From Rheinheimera faecalis (GTDB taxonomy: Bacteria > Pseudomonadota > Gammaproteobacteria > Enterobacterales > Alteromonadaceae): a DNA stretch of 64,000 nucleotides. Position 1 is the stretch's first letter, and every line of letters starts with the position of its first letter. The notes under the pieces were generated by a model, which saw only the letters and a program-made list of their open reading frames with translations, did no database searches and was not told the origin of the DNA. A program made the translations under genes and the position numbers. Location of the stretch: positions 358,177 through 422,176 of the forward strand of contig NZ_JAJOYT010000005.1 of assembly GCF_021290965.1 (NCBI RefSeq), written 5' to 3'. Positions 9,472 to 17,809 of this stretch are shown piece after piece.

Positions 9472-9489
9472 TTTCGAAAGCTTTCGAAA
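9472..9489. promoter_or_regulatory. Candidate AgaR operator, perfect 18-bp palindrome
   Basis: TTTCGAAAGCTTTCGAAA equals its own reverse complement and is made of two TTTCGAAA half-units. It lies 57 bp upstream of agaR, where a -35 element would be expected on the minus strand, so autorepression is plausible. E. coli AgaR sites also carry TTTC-containing repeats, but that resemblance is only general. Confidence 0.55.
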
Positions 9490-9630
9490 GTCCATAACTT
9501 TGCCCCTGCTTTAGTGAAAGGCTTTGATTTATTTAGCCTTGCAGCGGGTTTCAGTGCTCTGCAGCTGCTTTCAGTTGAATCTAGCATGGCATGAAAAGAA
9601 AATAAATAAAAGTTTTTTTGTGTTTCGATG

Positions 9631-9660
9631 TTGATCATTAGTGTTTTTTAGCGCTATAAG
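9631..9660 (+). promoter_or_regulatory. Sigma-70-like promoter of the TonB receptor
   Basis: TTGATC at 9631-9636 and TATAAG at 9655-9660 are separated by 18 bp. This would give a leader of about 73 nt before the ATG at 9740. Confidence 0.5.
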
Positions 9661-9739
9661 TAAATTATCGCAAGTTAAATTTATCTTCGTTGTCTTGCGT
9701 AATCCAGGGTAATTATAAAAACACCAGAGCGGGGAACAC

Positions 9740-12601
9740 ATGAACAGAGTCGCAACAAAACCGGCCGTGCTTAGTCTGGCCATCAGCGCTGCCTTGGCAG
9801 GTTTAAGCTGGCAAGCCTCAGCAGAACAAGCACAAAGCAGTGCCATTGAAAGCAAAACCTCAGTACAGCCAGAACAACAAGCTGCTGCTAAAAACGATAA
9901 AGACGTTGAAGTGATCCAGGTGTCTGGTATTCGCAGCAGTATCAAAGAGTCATTGTTTCAGAAACAAAATGCCACCAGCGTGGTGGATTTAGTGGTGTCG
10001 GACGATATAGGTAAGTTTCCGGACGAAAACTTAGCTGAAGCTTTGCAGCGTATTCCGGGTATTACCATTACCCGTAACGGTGGAGAAGGTCAGAATATTC
10101 TGGTGCGTGGTTTAGGAGGTGGTTACAACATCACCACTTTGAATGGTCGTAAACTGGCGTCTGAATATGCGGGGCGTGATTTTAATTTCGACACCATAGC
10201 CTCCGAGTTAGTCAGTGTGCTTCGGGTGTATAAATCCCCTGAAGCACAGTTGCCTGAGGGCGGTATTGGCGCTGTGATCGATATTGAAACCCGTAAGCCA
10301 CTGGATATGGATGGCACGACGATCTCTGCTTCTGCCAAAGGTATTTACGAATCACGCACTGAAGATACGCACCCGCATGCATCTTTTATTTATGGTCAGA
10401 AAAACGAAGACGACACTTTTGGTGGCTTGTTTTCTGCTGTCTATTCGAAGAAAACGCTGCGGGCCGATACCTATTCAGCCTCAGGTTTTTTTGATGAAGA
10501 CGAGGGCTGGGGCGTGGATAGCGCAGGTGTGCCGGTCGATACCAATGAAAACGGTGTGATAGATACGGGCGAAACTTATGCCTCTAAGATCCCAAGTTAC
10601 ATGTACTTCGCTAATGCGCAGGATGTGCGTGAACGTTTAGGTGCTACGCTTGCTTTGCAATGGCGACCAACAGACCAGCTCGACATTAATTTTGACAGCC
10701 TGTATTCCCGCTACAACACAGACGGTAACCGCTATCAGATTGGTTTTGTTAACTATGATGAGACCCATACCCCTGGCACACCGTTATTCAGCGACGCAAC
10801 TTTTGACGATATGGATCGCGTGATCAAAATGCGCCAGACCGGCGACAACACTATGGTGGAATTACTGAACATCAGTACTCCGCGTAAAACTGATACCTAC
10901 CAACTGGGGTTAAATACCAAGTACCAATACAACGAGCAGTGGTCTTTTACTGTTGATGCCGCTTATTCAGAAGCCAAAGATCAAAACGCAGGCGATAACC
11001 GTTTTATTGTAGCCAGGGGTTTTGTTGACGCCATCGACATTGATTACAGCTCAGGTAACAAGCTGCCTGATGTGGTGATAAGCCCGGGCTTAACTGCCGA
11101 TCAGGATTATGGCGCGCATTACAGCTACAACTCAGGTACAGGTGTGACGGACAAAATCAGCGATCTGAAGTTATTAAGCACCTACCTGCCTGAAGATGGC
11201 TTGATCACTAAAGTGGATGCAGGTTTAACTTATGTGAACCAGCAAAAAGGTCAAAATCAGTTTGCGTCTGCCAATCCAAGTCAGTTTAGTCGTGGTGGTT
11301 TTTATTTAACCCGCGACGGTTATGCTTTTGATAACAGCACTGTGTTCCAGAAAGGTGAATTTGAGCTGTTCCGCATTCCGGCCGATGTATTTGTGCCAGC
11401 CAATTTTGATAATTTCCTCGACGGTGAAAACAGCTTATCTCCTTCACCCTGGCCAAGTTTTGATTACGACAAACTACTGGCCTATTACCGGGGTATCAAT
11501 GCTGAAGCGGCAGATAAAAGCATAGTCGCTGTGCAGGACAGAGCGGGCAGCTACGAGGTAGAAGAAGCGGTCAGCACAGCTTTTGTACAAGTGACTATGG
11601 AGCCAGAACTCTTTGGTTTGTCTTCTATGCTGAACTTAGGTTTACGCGGCAGCAAAACCGATGTCACCTCTTCAGGTTTTGGTTACGATTTAGCCAAAGT
11701 AGAGCTGGATGCCGGTGGCTTACCCACGAACAACGACTGGCGTCAGGTATTGCCTGTCAGCTATGACGACAGCTACAACAATATATTGCCAAGCTTAAAC
11801 TTCAAATTGAACCTGACGGACGAGTTGCTGGTGCGTTTTTCTGCGGCTCAGGTGTTAAGTCGTCCTTCTTTGTATTATCTGCGCTCGTGGGCAGCACCAA
11901 ACTTCACAGTCCGCGAACAAGGTTTACCCACTTTGGCTATGGGCAATCCTGGTGTTAAACCAGAAGAAGCCAACCAGGCTGATTTAACACTGGAATGGTA
12001 TTACGGCGAAAGCAGCGCTTTAAGTGGTGGTGTTTTTGTTAAAGACATTAAGTCTTTTGTCACTGAAGGTAAGTTTGCCGCCAATGTAGCGGGTACAGAT
12101 TATCTGGTGACCACCTCAGTCAATGGTGAGTACGGCGCTAAAGTTGAAGGTTATGAAATGGCCTGGCAACAGTCGTTACAAGAGTTATTACCTGAACCCT
12201 TTAATGGCTTAGGTTTCCAGCTGAACTACACCTATGTCGACAGCAGCTACGATGATCCTGATTTAAAAGCGAAAAACCTGCCATTCCAGGGCATGTCGAA
12301 AAACTCCTACAACGCTGTGGTTTACTACGAGCAGTATGGGGTGCAGGCCCGCTTAGCCTATAACTGGCGTTCGAAGTTTGTGACTAACCCGGAAGACTGG
12401 GGCGGTGCGTCATGGATAGCTTCTTATGGTCAGTTGGATGCCAGTGTCAGTTACGACATCATGCATGGTCTGACGGTTTTTGCGGAAGCCAGCAACTTAA
12501 GCAACAGCCGCTACTGGGGTTATGTCAAACGTGAAGATCAGGTCAACTATCTGGAGCGTTTTGGCACTCAGTTGGCTGTGGGTGTGCGCGGCAGCTTCTG
12601 A
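9740..12601 (+). CDS. TonB-dependent outer-membrane receptor (Omp-Aga type)
   Basis: 953 residues. A signal peptide (residues about 1-28, ending ASA) is followed by a short Gln-rich linker. A TonB box-like stretch (VIQVSGIRSS) leads into the plug domain, with VVSDDIGKFPDENLAEALQRIPG near 85-107 and LVRGLGGGYNITTLNGR near 120-137. The remaining 700 or so residues are a beta-barrel ending in GVRGSF, with a terminal Phe. It matches the large carbohydrate-type TonB receptor subfamily (TIGR01782-like). Divergence from agaR suggests uptake of GalNAc-containing oligosaccharides. A GGGGAA site precedes the ATG. No rho-independent terminator follows; an inverted repeat lies 49 nt downstream. Confidence 0.88.
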   Translation: MNRVATKPAVLSLAISAALAGLSWQASAEQAQSSAIESKTSVQPEQQAAAKNDKDVEVIQVSGIRSSIKESLFQKQNATSVVDLVVSDDIGKFPDENLAEALQRIPGITITRNGGEGQNILVRGLGGGYNITTLNGRKLASEYAGRDFNFDTIASELVSVLRVYKSPEAQLPEGGIGAVIDIETRKPLDMDGTTISASAKGIYESRTEDTHPHASFIYGQKNEDDTFGGLFSAVYSKKTLRADTYSASGFFDEDEGWGVDSAGVPVDTNENGVIDTGETYASKIPSYMYFANAQDVRERLGATLALQWRPTDQLDINFDSLYSRYNTDGNRYQIGFVNYDETHTPGTPLFSDATFDDMDRVIKMRQTGDNTMVELLNISTPRKTDTYQLGLNTKYQYNEQWSFTVDAAYSEAKDQNAGDNRFIVARGFVDAIDIDYSSGNKLPDVVISPGLTADQDYGAHYSYNSGTGVTDKISDLKLLSTYLPEDGLITKVDAGLTYVNQQKGQNQFASANPSQFSRGGFYLTRDGYAFDNSTVFQKGEFELFRIPADVFVPANFDNFLDGENSLSPSPWPSFDYDKLLAYYRGINAEAADKSIVAVQDRAGSYEVEEAVSTAFVQVTMEPELFGLSSMLNLGLRGSKTDVTSSGFGYDLAKVELDAGGLPTNNDWRQVLPVSYDDSYNNILPSLNFKLNLTDELLVRFSAAQVLSRPSLYYLRSWAAPNFTVREQGLPTLAMGNPGVKPEEANQADLTLEWYYGESSALSGGVFVKDIKSFVTEGKFAANVAGTDYLVTTSVNGEYGAKVEGYEMAWQQSLQELLPEPFNGLGFQLNYTYVDSSYDDPDLKAKNLPFQGMSKNSYNAVVYYEQYGVQARLAYNWRSKFVTNPEDWGGASWIASYGQLDASVSYDIMHGLTVFAEASNLSNSRYWGYVKREDQVNYLERFGTQLAVGVRGSF

Positions 12602-12649
12602 TTCTGACCTGTTGAGGTATCAGATTGGATGGCGATTTGATACGGGGGC

Positions 12650-12728
12650 GTAGGGGCCGTGGCTTGTCCCGGCCCGTCAATGGGCACCGCGGTATCATAA
12701 ACCGGGAGGGGACAAGCCCCTCCCCTAC
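12650..12728. repeat. Imperfect inverted-repeat (REP-like) element
   Basis: The left arm from 12650 (GTAGGGGCCGTGGCTTGTCC) pairs with the right arm ending at 12728, whose complement reads GTAGGGGAGGGGCTTGTCCC. About 30 bp separate the arms. GC-rich palindromes carrying GGGGCTTGTCCC occur dispersed between genes in many proteobacteria. Here it lies between the receptor and lipoprotein genes and could end or stabilise the receptor mRNA. Confidence 0.7.
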
Positions 12729-12756
12729 AAACCGGATAACAGTGCAGGACAACGGT

Positions 12757-14067
12757 ATGATTCGATATGCAATGGCCCTTTCGGGCCTTATTTTTTTAAC
12801 GGCCTGTGGCGGCAGCTCCACAGAACAGGCCGCGGTAGTTGCCGCACCAACACAACAGCCTTTGCCTTACCAGTTGAGTCTGGCCGCTAATAGCTGGGTC
12901 GATGGTGATGCAGCTGCCACAGCAACTATAGTGACAGAGCAGGGTATTCAAAACTGGCAACAGGGTGATGACGTGCTGGCTGTGTATCTGCATTTACCGC
13001 AAACAGGAGAGCTGGATCTGGCCTTAACAGGCCTGGTAACTCAAGGTGAATCAAAGCTGGAGGTTAGTTTAGGCGAGCAAAGTCACACTGTCACTTTAAG
13101 CGGAAGTTCCAGCAAACAACATGCTGTAGGGCGTTTTCAGGTGACCCAAAGTGGTTATCAGAAAATTCTGCTGCGGGGATTGAGTAGCAGTGGCCAGACT
13201 TTTGCTGAGCTAAGCCAACTGAATTTTGGCGGTTCTGCTGCGGCCAATGCCAGTTACATTAAAGATGAAGTCTATTGGGGGCGGCGTGGCCCTTCAGTGC
13301 ATTTAACTTATCAATTGCCGGAAAACACTGATGTTCGCTGGTTTTACAGCGAAATGGAAATTCCGTCTGGCAGCGATACGTTAGGCAGTTATTTTATGGC
13401 CAATGGTTTTGCCGACGGCTATTTTGGTATTCAGGTCAATTCTGCCACAGAGCGCCGGGTATTATTTTCGGTCTGGAGTCCTTATCAAACCGACGATCCA
13501 ACCAGCATCCCGGAACAGTATCAGGTGAAGATGTTGCGTAAAGGTGCTGATGTACAAACAGGTGAGTTTGGCAACGAAGGTTCAGGCGGTCAGAGTTTCT
13601 TGCGCTACCCATGGCAAACCGATACCCGCTATCGTTTTTTACTCAAAGCCGAACCTCAAGCGGACAATCATACCCATTACAGCGCCTGGTTTTATCCACC
13701 AGAGTCAGGGCAATGGCAACTGATCGCCAGCTTTAGCAGGCCGGATACGCAGCGCAACATAGAAAGGCCGCATTCTTTTCTGGAAAACTTTATTCCTGAA
13801 ACAGGGGATACAGGCCGTAAAGTTTATTTCCCCAGCCAGTGGTTCGCAGATGCTGCGGGCAACTGGACACAAAACCGTAAAGCCAGTTTTAGTGTCGACA
13901 ACACAGGCGACAGAGGCAACAGGCTGGATTACAAAGGTGGAGTCACAGAGCAGGGTTTTCTGCTGCAAAACTGTGGCTTTTTCAGCGAAACTACAGCAGC
14001 TGGGACAGAGTGGCAGCTGCCAGCTAGCAGCAATGCACCGCTAATAGATTTTGCAGCTTTACCTTAA
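12757..14067 (+). CDS. DUF5077/DUF3472 lipoprotein
   Basis: 436 residues from the ATG at 12757. The frame extends upstream to 12625, but that part is read out of the REP-like repeat, so the shorter start is chosen. The signal peptide ends in a lipobox (LTAC). The N-terminal beta domain (residues about 30-150, SWVDGDAAAT to RGLSSSGQT) resembles DUF5077. The C-terminal domain (VYWGRRGPSVHLTY to GFLLQNCGF) resembles DUF3472, including the conserved YFGIQVN segment. Both families occur together in secreted proteins of polysaccharide-degrading bacteria. Placement next to the TonB receptor suggests a glycan-related surface lipoprotein, but no activity is known to me. Confidence 0.78.
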   Translation: MIRYAMALSGLIFLTACGGSSTEQAAVVAAPTQQPLPYQLSLAANSWVDGDAAATATIVTEQGIQNWQQGDDVLAVYLHLPQTGELDLALTGLVTQGESKLEVSLGEQSHTVTLSGSSSKQHAVGRFQVTQSGYQKILLRGLSSSGQTFAELSQLNFGGSAAANASYIKDEVYWGRRGPSVHLTYQLPENTDVRWFYSEMEIPSGSDTLGSYFMANGFADGYFGIQVNSATERRVLFSVWSPYQTDDPTSIPEQYQVKMLRKGADVQTGEFGNEGSGGQSFLRYPWQTDTRYRFLLKAEPQADNHTHYSAWFYPPESGQWQLIASFSRPDTQRNIERPHSFLENFIPETGDTGRKVYFPSQWFADAAGNWTQNRKASFSVDNTGDRGNRLDYKGGVTEQGFLLQNCGFFSETTAAGTEWQLPASSNAPLIDFAALP

Positions 14068-14083
14068 TTCCGGGTGATAAATC

Positions 14084-14115
14084 AGCAGTCAGAGCTTGTG
14101 GCTCTGACTGCTTTT
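14084..14115 (+). terminator. Rho-independent terminator
   Basis: A 12-bp stem (AGCAGTCAGAGC / GCTCTGACTGCT) with a 5-nt loop is followed by TTT. It sits between the convergent lipoprotein and pirin genes. Confidence 0.85.
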
Positions 14116-14119
14116 CGAC

Positions 14120-15034
14120 TTACTTCGGCAATGGAATAAACTCAACTTCATCCTCTATGACTTTGGGAAACTTACCGGCCAGCCAATCCTGCTTGGCTTG
14201 TTCTATCCGCTCTTTGCGACTGGAAATAAAATTCCATTCAATAAAACGTGGGCCTAAGTTCTTGCCGCCAATCAGCGCTATTCTGCTGTCTTGTGTGGCT
14301 TCAATCACCACGCCTTCGGCTTCGGATAAAACCACCATGTCATATTGGTTGATCACTTTATCTTTGAGCTTCAACTGGCCTTTGGCAACATACAGAGCTC
14401 TTTCTTCTGCATTCGCCAGCTCAAGGCGTTGACCGGCCTGCAAATCAGCTTCGATATACAAGGTGTCTGAATAGGTTTTTACCGGTGACACCAGGCCATA
14501 AGCATCACCTATTAACACCCGCAGCGACACGCCATCTATAGTGGCCGCCGGAATATCACGACTTGGGTAGTGGTAAAAGGCCGGATCTATTTCTTCAAAT
14601 TCTGCAGGTAAAGCCATCCATAACTGAAGACCGTGCAAACGATGGGGTACACCATTCACTTCAGGGCGTTCACGTTCTGAATGCACTATGCCTTTGCCCG
14701 CCACCATCAGATTGATATCGCCCGGGCTAATGCTTTGTTTGCTGCCCAGTGAATCGCGGTGCAGAATTTCGCCTTCAAATAAGTAAGTGACAGTCGCCAG
14801 ATTAATATGTGGATGTGGCCGCACGCTGATGCCTTTGTCTGCCGGAAAGTCGGCTGGTCCCATATGATCAAAAAATATCCAGGGCCCTACCATCTGACGT
14901 TCTTTATTCGGCAAAGTACGACGTACAGAAAAATCGCCTAAATCTGTAGAACGTGGGGTAATCACCAGTTCAATGGCGTCACAGCCGCCTTCTGTGTTGC
15001 ACTCCAGTTCTGCGCTTTTGGTCGTAATGCTCAT
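14120..15034 (-). CDS. Pirin family protein
   Basis: 304-residue bicupin of the pirin family. The N-terminal cupin has the expected metal-binding order: PHPHINLATVTY, then a His in ILHRDS, and KGIVHSERE near residues 110-117, which supply the His/His/His/Glu iron ligands. GLQLWMALP follows at the domain junction. Pirins include quercetin dioxygenases and redox-responsive regulators, so the substrate cannot be read from sequence. Here it is a single gene, with the alpha/beta hydrolase gene 236 bp upstream on the same strand. Confidence 0.88.
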   Translation of the reverse strand: MSITTKSAELECNTEGGCDAIELVITPRSTDLGDFSVRRTLPNKERQMVGPWIFFDHMGPADFPADKGISVRPHPHINLATVTYLFEGEILHRDSLGSKQSISPGDINLMVAGKGIVHSERERPEVNGVPHRLHGLQLWMALPAEFEEIDPAFYHYPSRDIPAATIDGVSLRVLIGDAYGLVSPVKTYSDTLYIEADLQAGQRLELANAEERALYVAKGQLKLKDKVINQYDMVVLSEAEGVVIEATQDSRIALIGGKNLGPRFIEWNFISSRKERIEQAKQDWLAGKFPKVIEDEVEFIPLPK

Positions 15035-15269
15035 GCTTTGTCCCTGCTTAGTCAGTTAAATACAAAGGAATTGGCTGCTGTTGTTAGCCTCTGCATAAAG
15101 TGTAAGCATTAATGGCGGCAATAGAAAATAGTAAAAATAGCGGATTAGGTTCTGATTTTATGAATGGTTGCTGGTGCAGTAACAAAAGGAAACCCAGTGA
15201 AGCAGGCACCGAAGCAGTTAGTTTACTCTGGTGCCTGAGCTCTGTTTCAGAGCAGGTTATTTACTGGAG

Positions 15270-16109
15270 TTACAGTTTTACATCAGGACTGGCTTTTAAA
15301 AACTGGATTAAATCCCGGCTTAAGCGATCTTTTTCCGTCGCAAATAAACCATGAGGCGCGCCGTCGTATTCAATCAGTTCAGCCTCAGGTACAAAGTTAC
15401 GTATTAAACGGGACGAGCTTTGAATAGGAACTGTGGCGTCTTCTGTGCCATGGATCACCAGCACAGGCACTTCAATGGCCTCTAAATCTGCTCTGAAGTC
15501 TGTTGAAGAAAAAGAGTTCAGGCACTGCAAGGCTGCACGTAAACTGCCTTGCATAGCTATACCCTGCATCCAGTCTAAATAAGCGGAGCTGACAGGATTG
15601 GACAATAAACTCACGCCAAAAAACTTCTGGAAAAACGCAGTGTAAAAGTGCGGTCTGTCGGTTTTTAATGCCAAAGCAGTTTGTTCAAAAGTGGCGGCGT
15701 CAGTACCGCTTGGGTTGTCCGGTGTCAGTAAACGAAAGGGTAAAACGGAAGATATCAGCGCAATTTTTGCAACTCTTTTGCCTTCAAACCGTGACATATA
15801 ACGGGCTACTTCACCACCGCCCATCGAAAAACCAACCAGTGCAACATCGTTTACGGCTGTGTGACTGATCAAAGCCGCCAAATCATCGGCTAATGTATTG
15901 TAATCGTAACCATGCCAGGGTTGGGATGATCGGCCAAAACCTCGTCTGTCGTAAGCAATCACTCTGTGACCGGCGTTGACCAGCGCTATAGCCTGATCTT
16001 CCCAACTGTCTGATGATAAAGGCCAGCCGTGGATCAAAATGACGGTGCTGCCACTGCCCCAGTCTTTGTAATAAATCCGGGTATTGTCTTTGGTGGTAAA
16101 ATAGCTCAT
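15270..16109 (-). CDS. Alpha/beta hydrolase, chloroperoxidase/esterase type
   Basis: 279 residues, the size of non-heme chloroperoxidases and arylesterases. The nucleophile elbow is GFSMGG (S95), the acid is D224 in GTEDATVP, and the histidine is H253 in APHGL, giving a complete Ser-Asp-His triad. LIHGWPLSSDSWE near residues 25-37 supplies the oxyanion-hole region. There is no signal peptide, so it is cytoplasmic. It is followed on the same strand by pirin after a 235-bp gap in which I see no gene. The natural substrate is unknown. Confidence 0.85.
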   Translation of the reverse strand: MSYFTTKDNTRIYYKDWGSGSTVILIHGWPLSSDSWEDQAIALVNAGHRVIAYDRRGFGRSSQPWHGYDYNTLADDLAALISHTAVNDVALVGFSMGGGEVARYMSRFEGKRVAKIALISSVLPFRLLTPDNPSGTDAATFEQTALALKTDRPHFYTAFFQKFFGVSLLSNPVSSAYLDWMQGIAMQGSLRAALQCLNSFSSTDFRADLEAIEVPVLVIHGTEDATVPIQSSSRLIRNFVPEAELIEYDGAPHGLFATEKDRLSRDLIQFLKASPDVKL

Positions 16110-16415
16110 GTCGTACTCCGTGTTATGACCAGATCACCGAGCATGGACTGATTTTAACCACAGATCTGTGGGATAAGGCACAAAGCAAGCGGTGGCTTTG
16201 AGTTTTGCTGCTAAATGCTATATGGTGTCTGCAATCGAATTCCCTTTTCCATTGCAACTAGACGGAGGTTATTTTGTTCAAAACAGCAATAAAGTCGCCG
16301 TCTTATCACGCTGCTTTTTTTACCGTCTTCCATTCTTAAGCCGGCTCCATCTTTATGGGGTCGGCAGGTTTTTATATCCCCTGATTTTCTGACTATATAA
16401 ATTCCGGAGTCTGGA
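16110..16415. other. Intergenic region upstream of the Rnk gene
   Basis: This 306-bp gene-free stretch separates the hydrolase (minus) and Rnk-like (plus) genes. At 16340-16365 the RNA can form a 9-bp hairpin (GCCGGCTCC with GGGGTCGGC, two G-U pairs) followed by AGGTTTTTAT, which looks like an intrinsic terminator or leader attenuator 40 nt before the Rnk-like start. A CTGCTTTTTTTA run also occurs near 16310. No small RNA family was recognised. Confidence 0.4.
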
Positions 16416-17285
16416 ATGACTATGTTTACCAAAAATGCATCGGGTAAAACCGATGTGTCGGCTGTATTTTTTATGGCAAGTTCGGCTATTCAGCCGCTGC
16501 CTCCCTGGCAATTACAACAGCTGCTGCTGCAACTGGAATCGGCTGCAAAAAGCAAACGCAAAGCTTTAAGTGAAACCGGCATGTTGCCGGGCTGTTCTGC
16601 TCGTCTGCTGGACTTATCTGATCAAACTGAAGTATGGCTGACTCTGGTGTATCCACAGCAGGAGCAACCAGAGCAGGGTTTTATTTCCGTGTTGTCCCCT
16701 TTAGGTGCCGCTTTACTTGGCAAAAATGTCGGTGAAGTGGCCGAAGTCACGCTGTTTCGCCGTACCCTGAGATTTATGTTATGTGACCTGATGTCGGTGA
16801 AACAACCACCGGCTTTCCGCCCTTTTGTACAGGAGAAAACCATGAGTCAAACTCTGGCTAAACAGGCTTTGCCTGAACCAGCTTTACCAAACATAGTACT
16901 GTCCAGTCTGGATCTGGACAGGTTAGATCAACTGTTAAGCCGCTTACCTGCCACAGATCCGGCTCGTTTGCAGCTCGAACAGGAGCTGGACCGTGGGGCT
17001 GTGGTTGAACCTGCAGCTATGCCTGCCAATGTAGTGACCATGAATTCCACAGTGCGGCTGCGTTTACTAAAAACAGGTGAAGAACCTTGTCTGACGCTGG
17101 TCTATCCAAAGGATCTGGATGCAAGCGGGGATAAAGTATCTGTATTGGCGCCTGTAGGTTCAGCTTTACTAGGCCTTAGTGAAGGCGATCAAATTCATTG
17201 GCCTATGCCGGATGGTGAGATACAGCCTATCCAGGTGCTGCAACTGGTTTATCAGCCAGAGCGATCAGGCCAGCTGCACAGGTAA
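16416..17285 (+). CDS. rnk: Tandem Rnk-domain protein (nucleoside diphosphate kinase regulator)
   Basis: 289 residues with two Rnk-like halves in one frame. The C-terminal half (from M143) closely fits Rnk: a short helical N-terminal part, then MPANVVTMNSTVRLR, LTLVYPKDL, SVLAPVGSALLGL, GDQIHW and a YQPE tail. This is the FKBP-like fold of GreA/GreB C-termini. The N-terminal half repeats the pattern in weaker form: EVWLTLVYPQQ and SVLSPLGAALLGK. An AGGAG site and in-frame ATG (16842) lie exactly at the junction, so a separate 147-residue Rnk may also be made. Rnk affects NDP kinase levels and interacts with RNA polymerase in E. coli. Fusion of two formerly separate genes is my inference. Confidence 0.82.
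   Translation: MTMFTKNASGKTDVSAVFFMASSAIQPLPPWQLQQLLLQLESAAKSKRKALSETGMLPGCSARLLDLSDQTEVWLTLVYPQQEQPEQGFISVLSPLGAALLGKNVGEVAEVTLFRRTLRFMLCDLMSVKQPPAFRPFVQEKTMSQTLAKQALPEPALPNIVLSSLDLDRLDQLLSRLPATDPARLQLEQELDRGAVVEPAAMPANVVTMNSTVRLRLLKTGEEPCLTLVYPKDLDASGDKVSVLAPVGSALLGLSEGDQIHWPMPDGEIQPIQVLQLVYQPERSGQLHR
16831..16844 (+). promoter_or_regulatory. Internal ribosome-binding site and start for stand-alone Rnk
   Basis: AGGAG at 16831-16835 lies 6 nt before an in-frame ATG at 16842. The encoded MSQTLAKQ start coincides with the beginning of a canonical Rnk protein. It is a better site than the one before 16416 (GGAG, 7-8 nt). Confidence 0.6.
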
Positions 17286-17290
17286 AACTT

Positions 17291-17345
17291 AAATTGGGGT
17301 CAGATCACATTGTTAACAGTTAACAATGTGATCTGACCCCAATTT
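17291..17345. repeat. 55-bp perfect palindrome, REP-like copy 1
   Basis: Two 27-nt arms around a single central A form a perfect inverted repeat containing GGGGTCAGATCACATTG and GTTAAC. The core recurs at 23649-23695. It lies 6 nt after the Rnk-like stop codon and could act as a terminator or mRNA-stabilising hairpin. GGGGTCAG-type palindromes are typical of REP/REPIN families moved by RAYT transposases; no RAYT gene is in the window. Confidence 0.9.
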
Positions 17346-17351
17346 GCTGGC

Positions 17352-17381
17352 TTGAGTTTGTGCAGGGTTTAAGGCTATGAT
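17352..17381 (+). promoter_or_regulatory. Candidate promoter of the metal-efflux operon
   Basis: TTGAGT at 17352-17357 and TATGAT at 17376-17381 are 18 bp apart. A transcription start near 17388 would exclude the in-frame ATG at 17377 and supports initiation at 17407. Confidence 0.5.
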
Positions 17382-17406
17382 GAGAACAATTCTTATCGAG
17401 GGCTTT

Positions 17407-17778
17407 ATGCCAAAACCCATTCTCCGCTTTGTGTTGTTAATGCTGATTATGCTGAATCACGCCGTTTCGGCCTGTGAAAGCATTGTTATGCATTTACCGG
17501 CGGAGGATCATCCGTTTTCTGTACTGGACAATTCCAGTCACACTGAACATCAGCACTGTGCTGTTGAAGCAAGTGCCGACGAAAACGCAGAAGATGCTGC
17601 AGAACATCAGGCAGCACATAACGACGACCATCATCCCACTCATGCTCATGTTGCTTGCTATATAGCCGAACTTTATTCGGTATCTGCAGCTCCTGCTGTG
17701 CATAAGGCGTCAGCTTTAGCTCAATACGCTTTAATTACCACCACTTACAGCCCGCCAGTACCGCCGCCTAATCAGTAA
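17407..17778 (+). CDS. Small His-rich secreted protein, likely periplasmic metal binder
   Basis: 123 residues from the ATG at 17407, chosen because GAGGG lies 6 nt upstream and because the ATG at 17377 overlaps the -10 element. The N-terminus (MPKPILRFVLLMLIMLNHAVSA) is a signal peptide. The mature part is rich in His, Asp and Glu, with HTEHQH and HNDDHHPTHAHVAC as obvious metal-binding candidates, and ends in a Pro-rich tail (SPPVPPPNQ). No family recognised. Its place ahead of czcCBA suggests a periplasmic Zn/Co/Cd/Cu binder or sensor, similar in idea to CzcE, CusF or CzcI, but the sequence fits none clearly. Confidence 0.7.
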   Translation: MPKPILRFVLLMLIMLNHAVSACESIVMHLPAEDHPFSVLDNSSHTEHQHCAVEASADENAEDAAEHQAAHNDDHHPTHAHVACYIAELYSVSAAPAVHKASALAQYALITTTYSPPVPPPNQ

Positions 17779-17809
17779 ATATTGATTTAAAAATTAGATT
17801 TTCAATTTT

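Larger units (their letters stand above)
9416..9739. promoter_or_regulatory. agaR / TonB-receptor divergent control region
   Basis: This 324-bp gene-free stretch separates agaR (minus) from the receptor gene (plus). It contains the palindrome at 9472-9489 and a sigma-70-like promoter at 9631-9660, both listed separately. The rest is AT-rich with no further structure recognised. Confidence 0.7.

Noticed and set aside
12625..12756. Upstream extension of the DUF5077/DUF3472 lipoprotein
   Set aside because: It is read from the REP-like inverted repeat and would bury the lipoprotein signal peptide.
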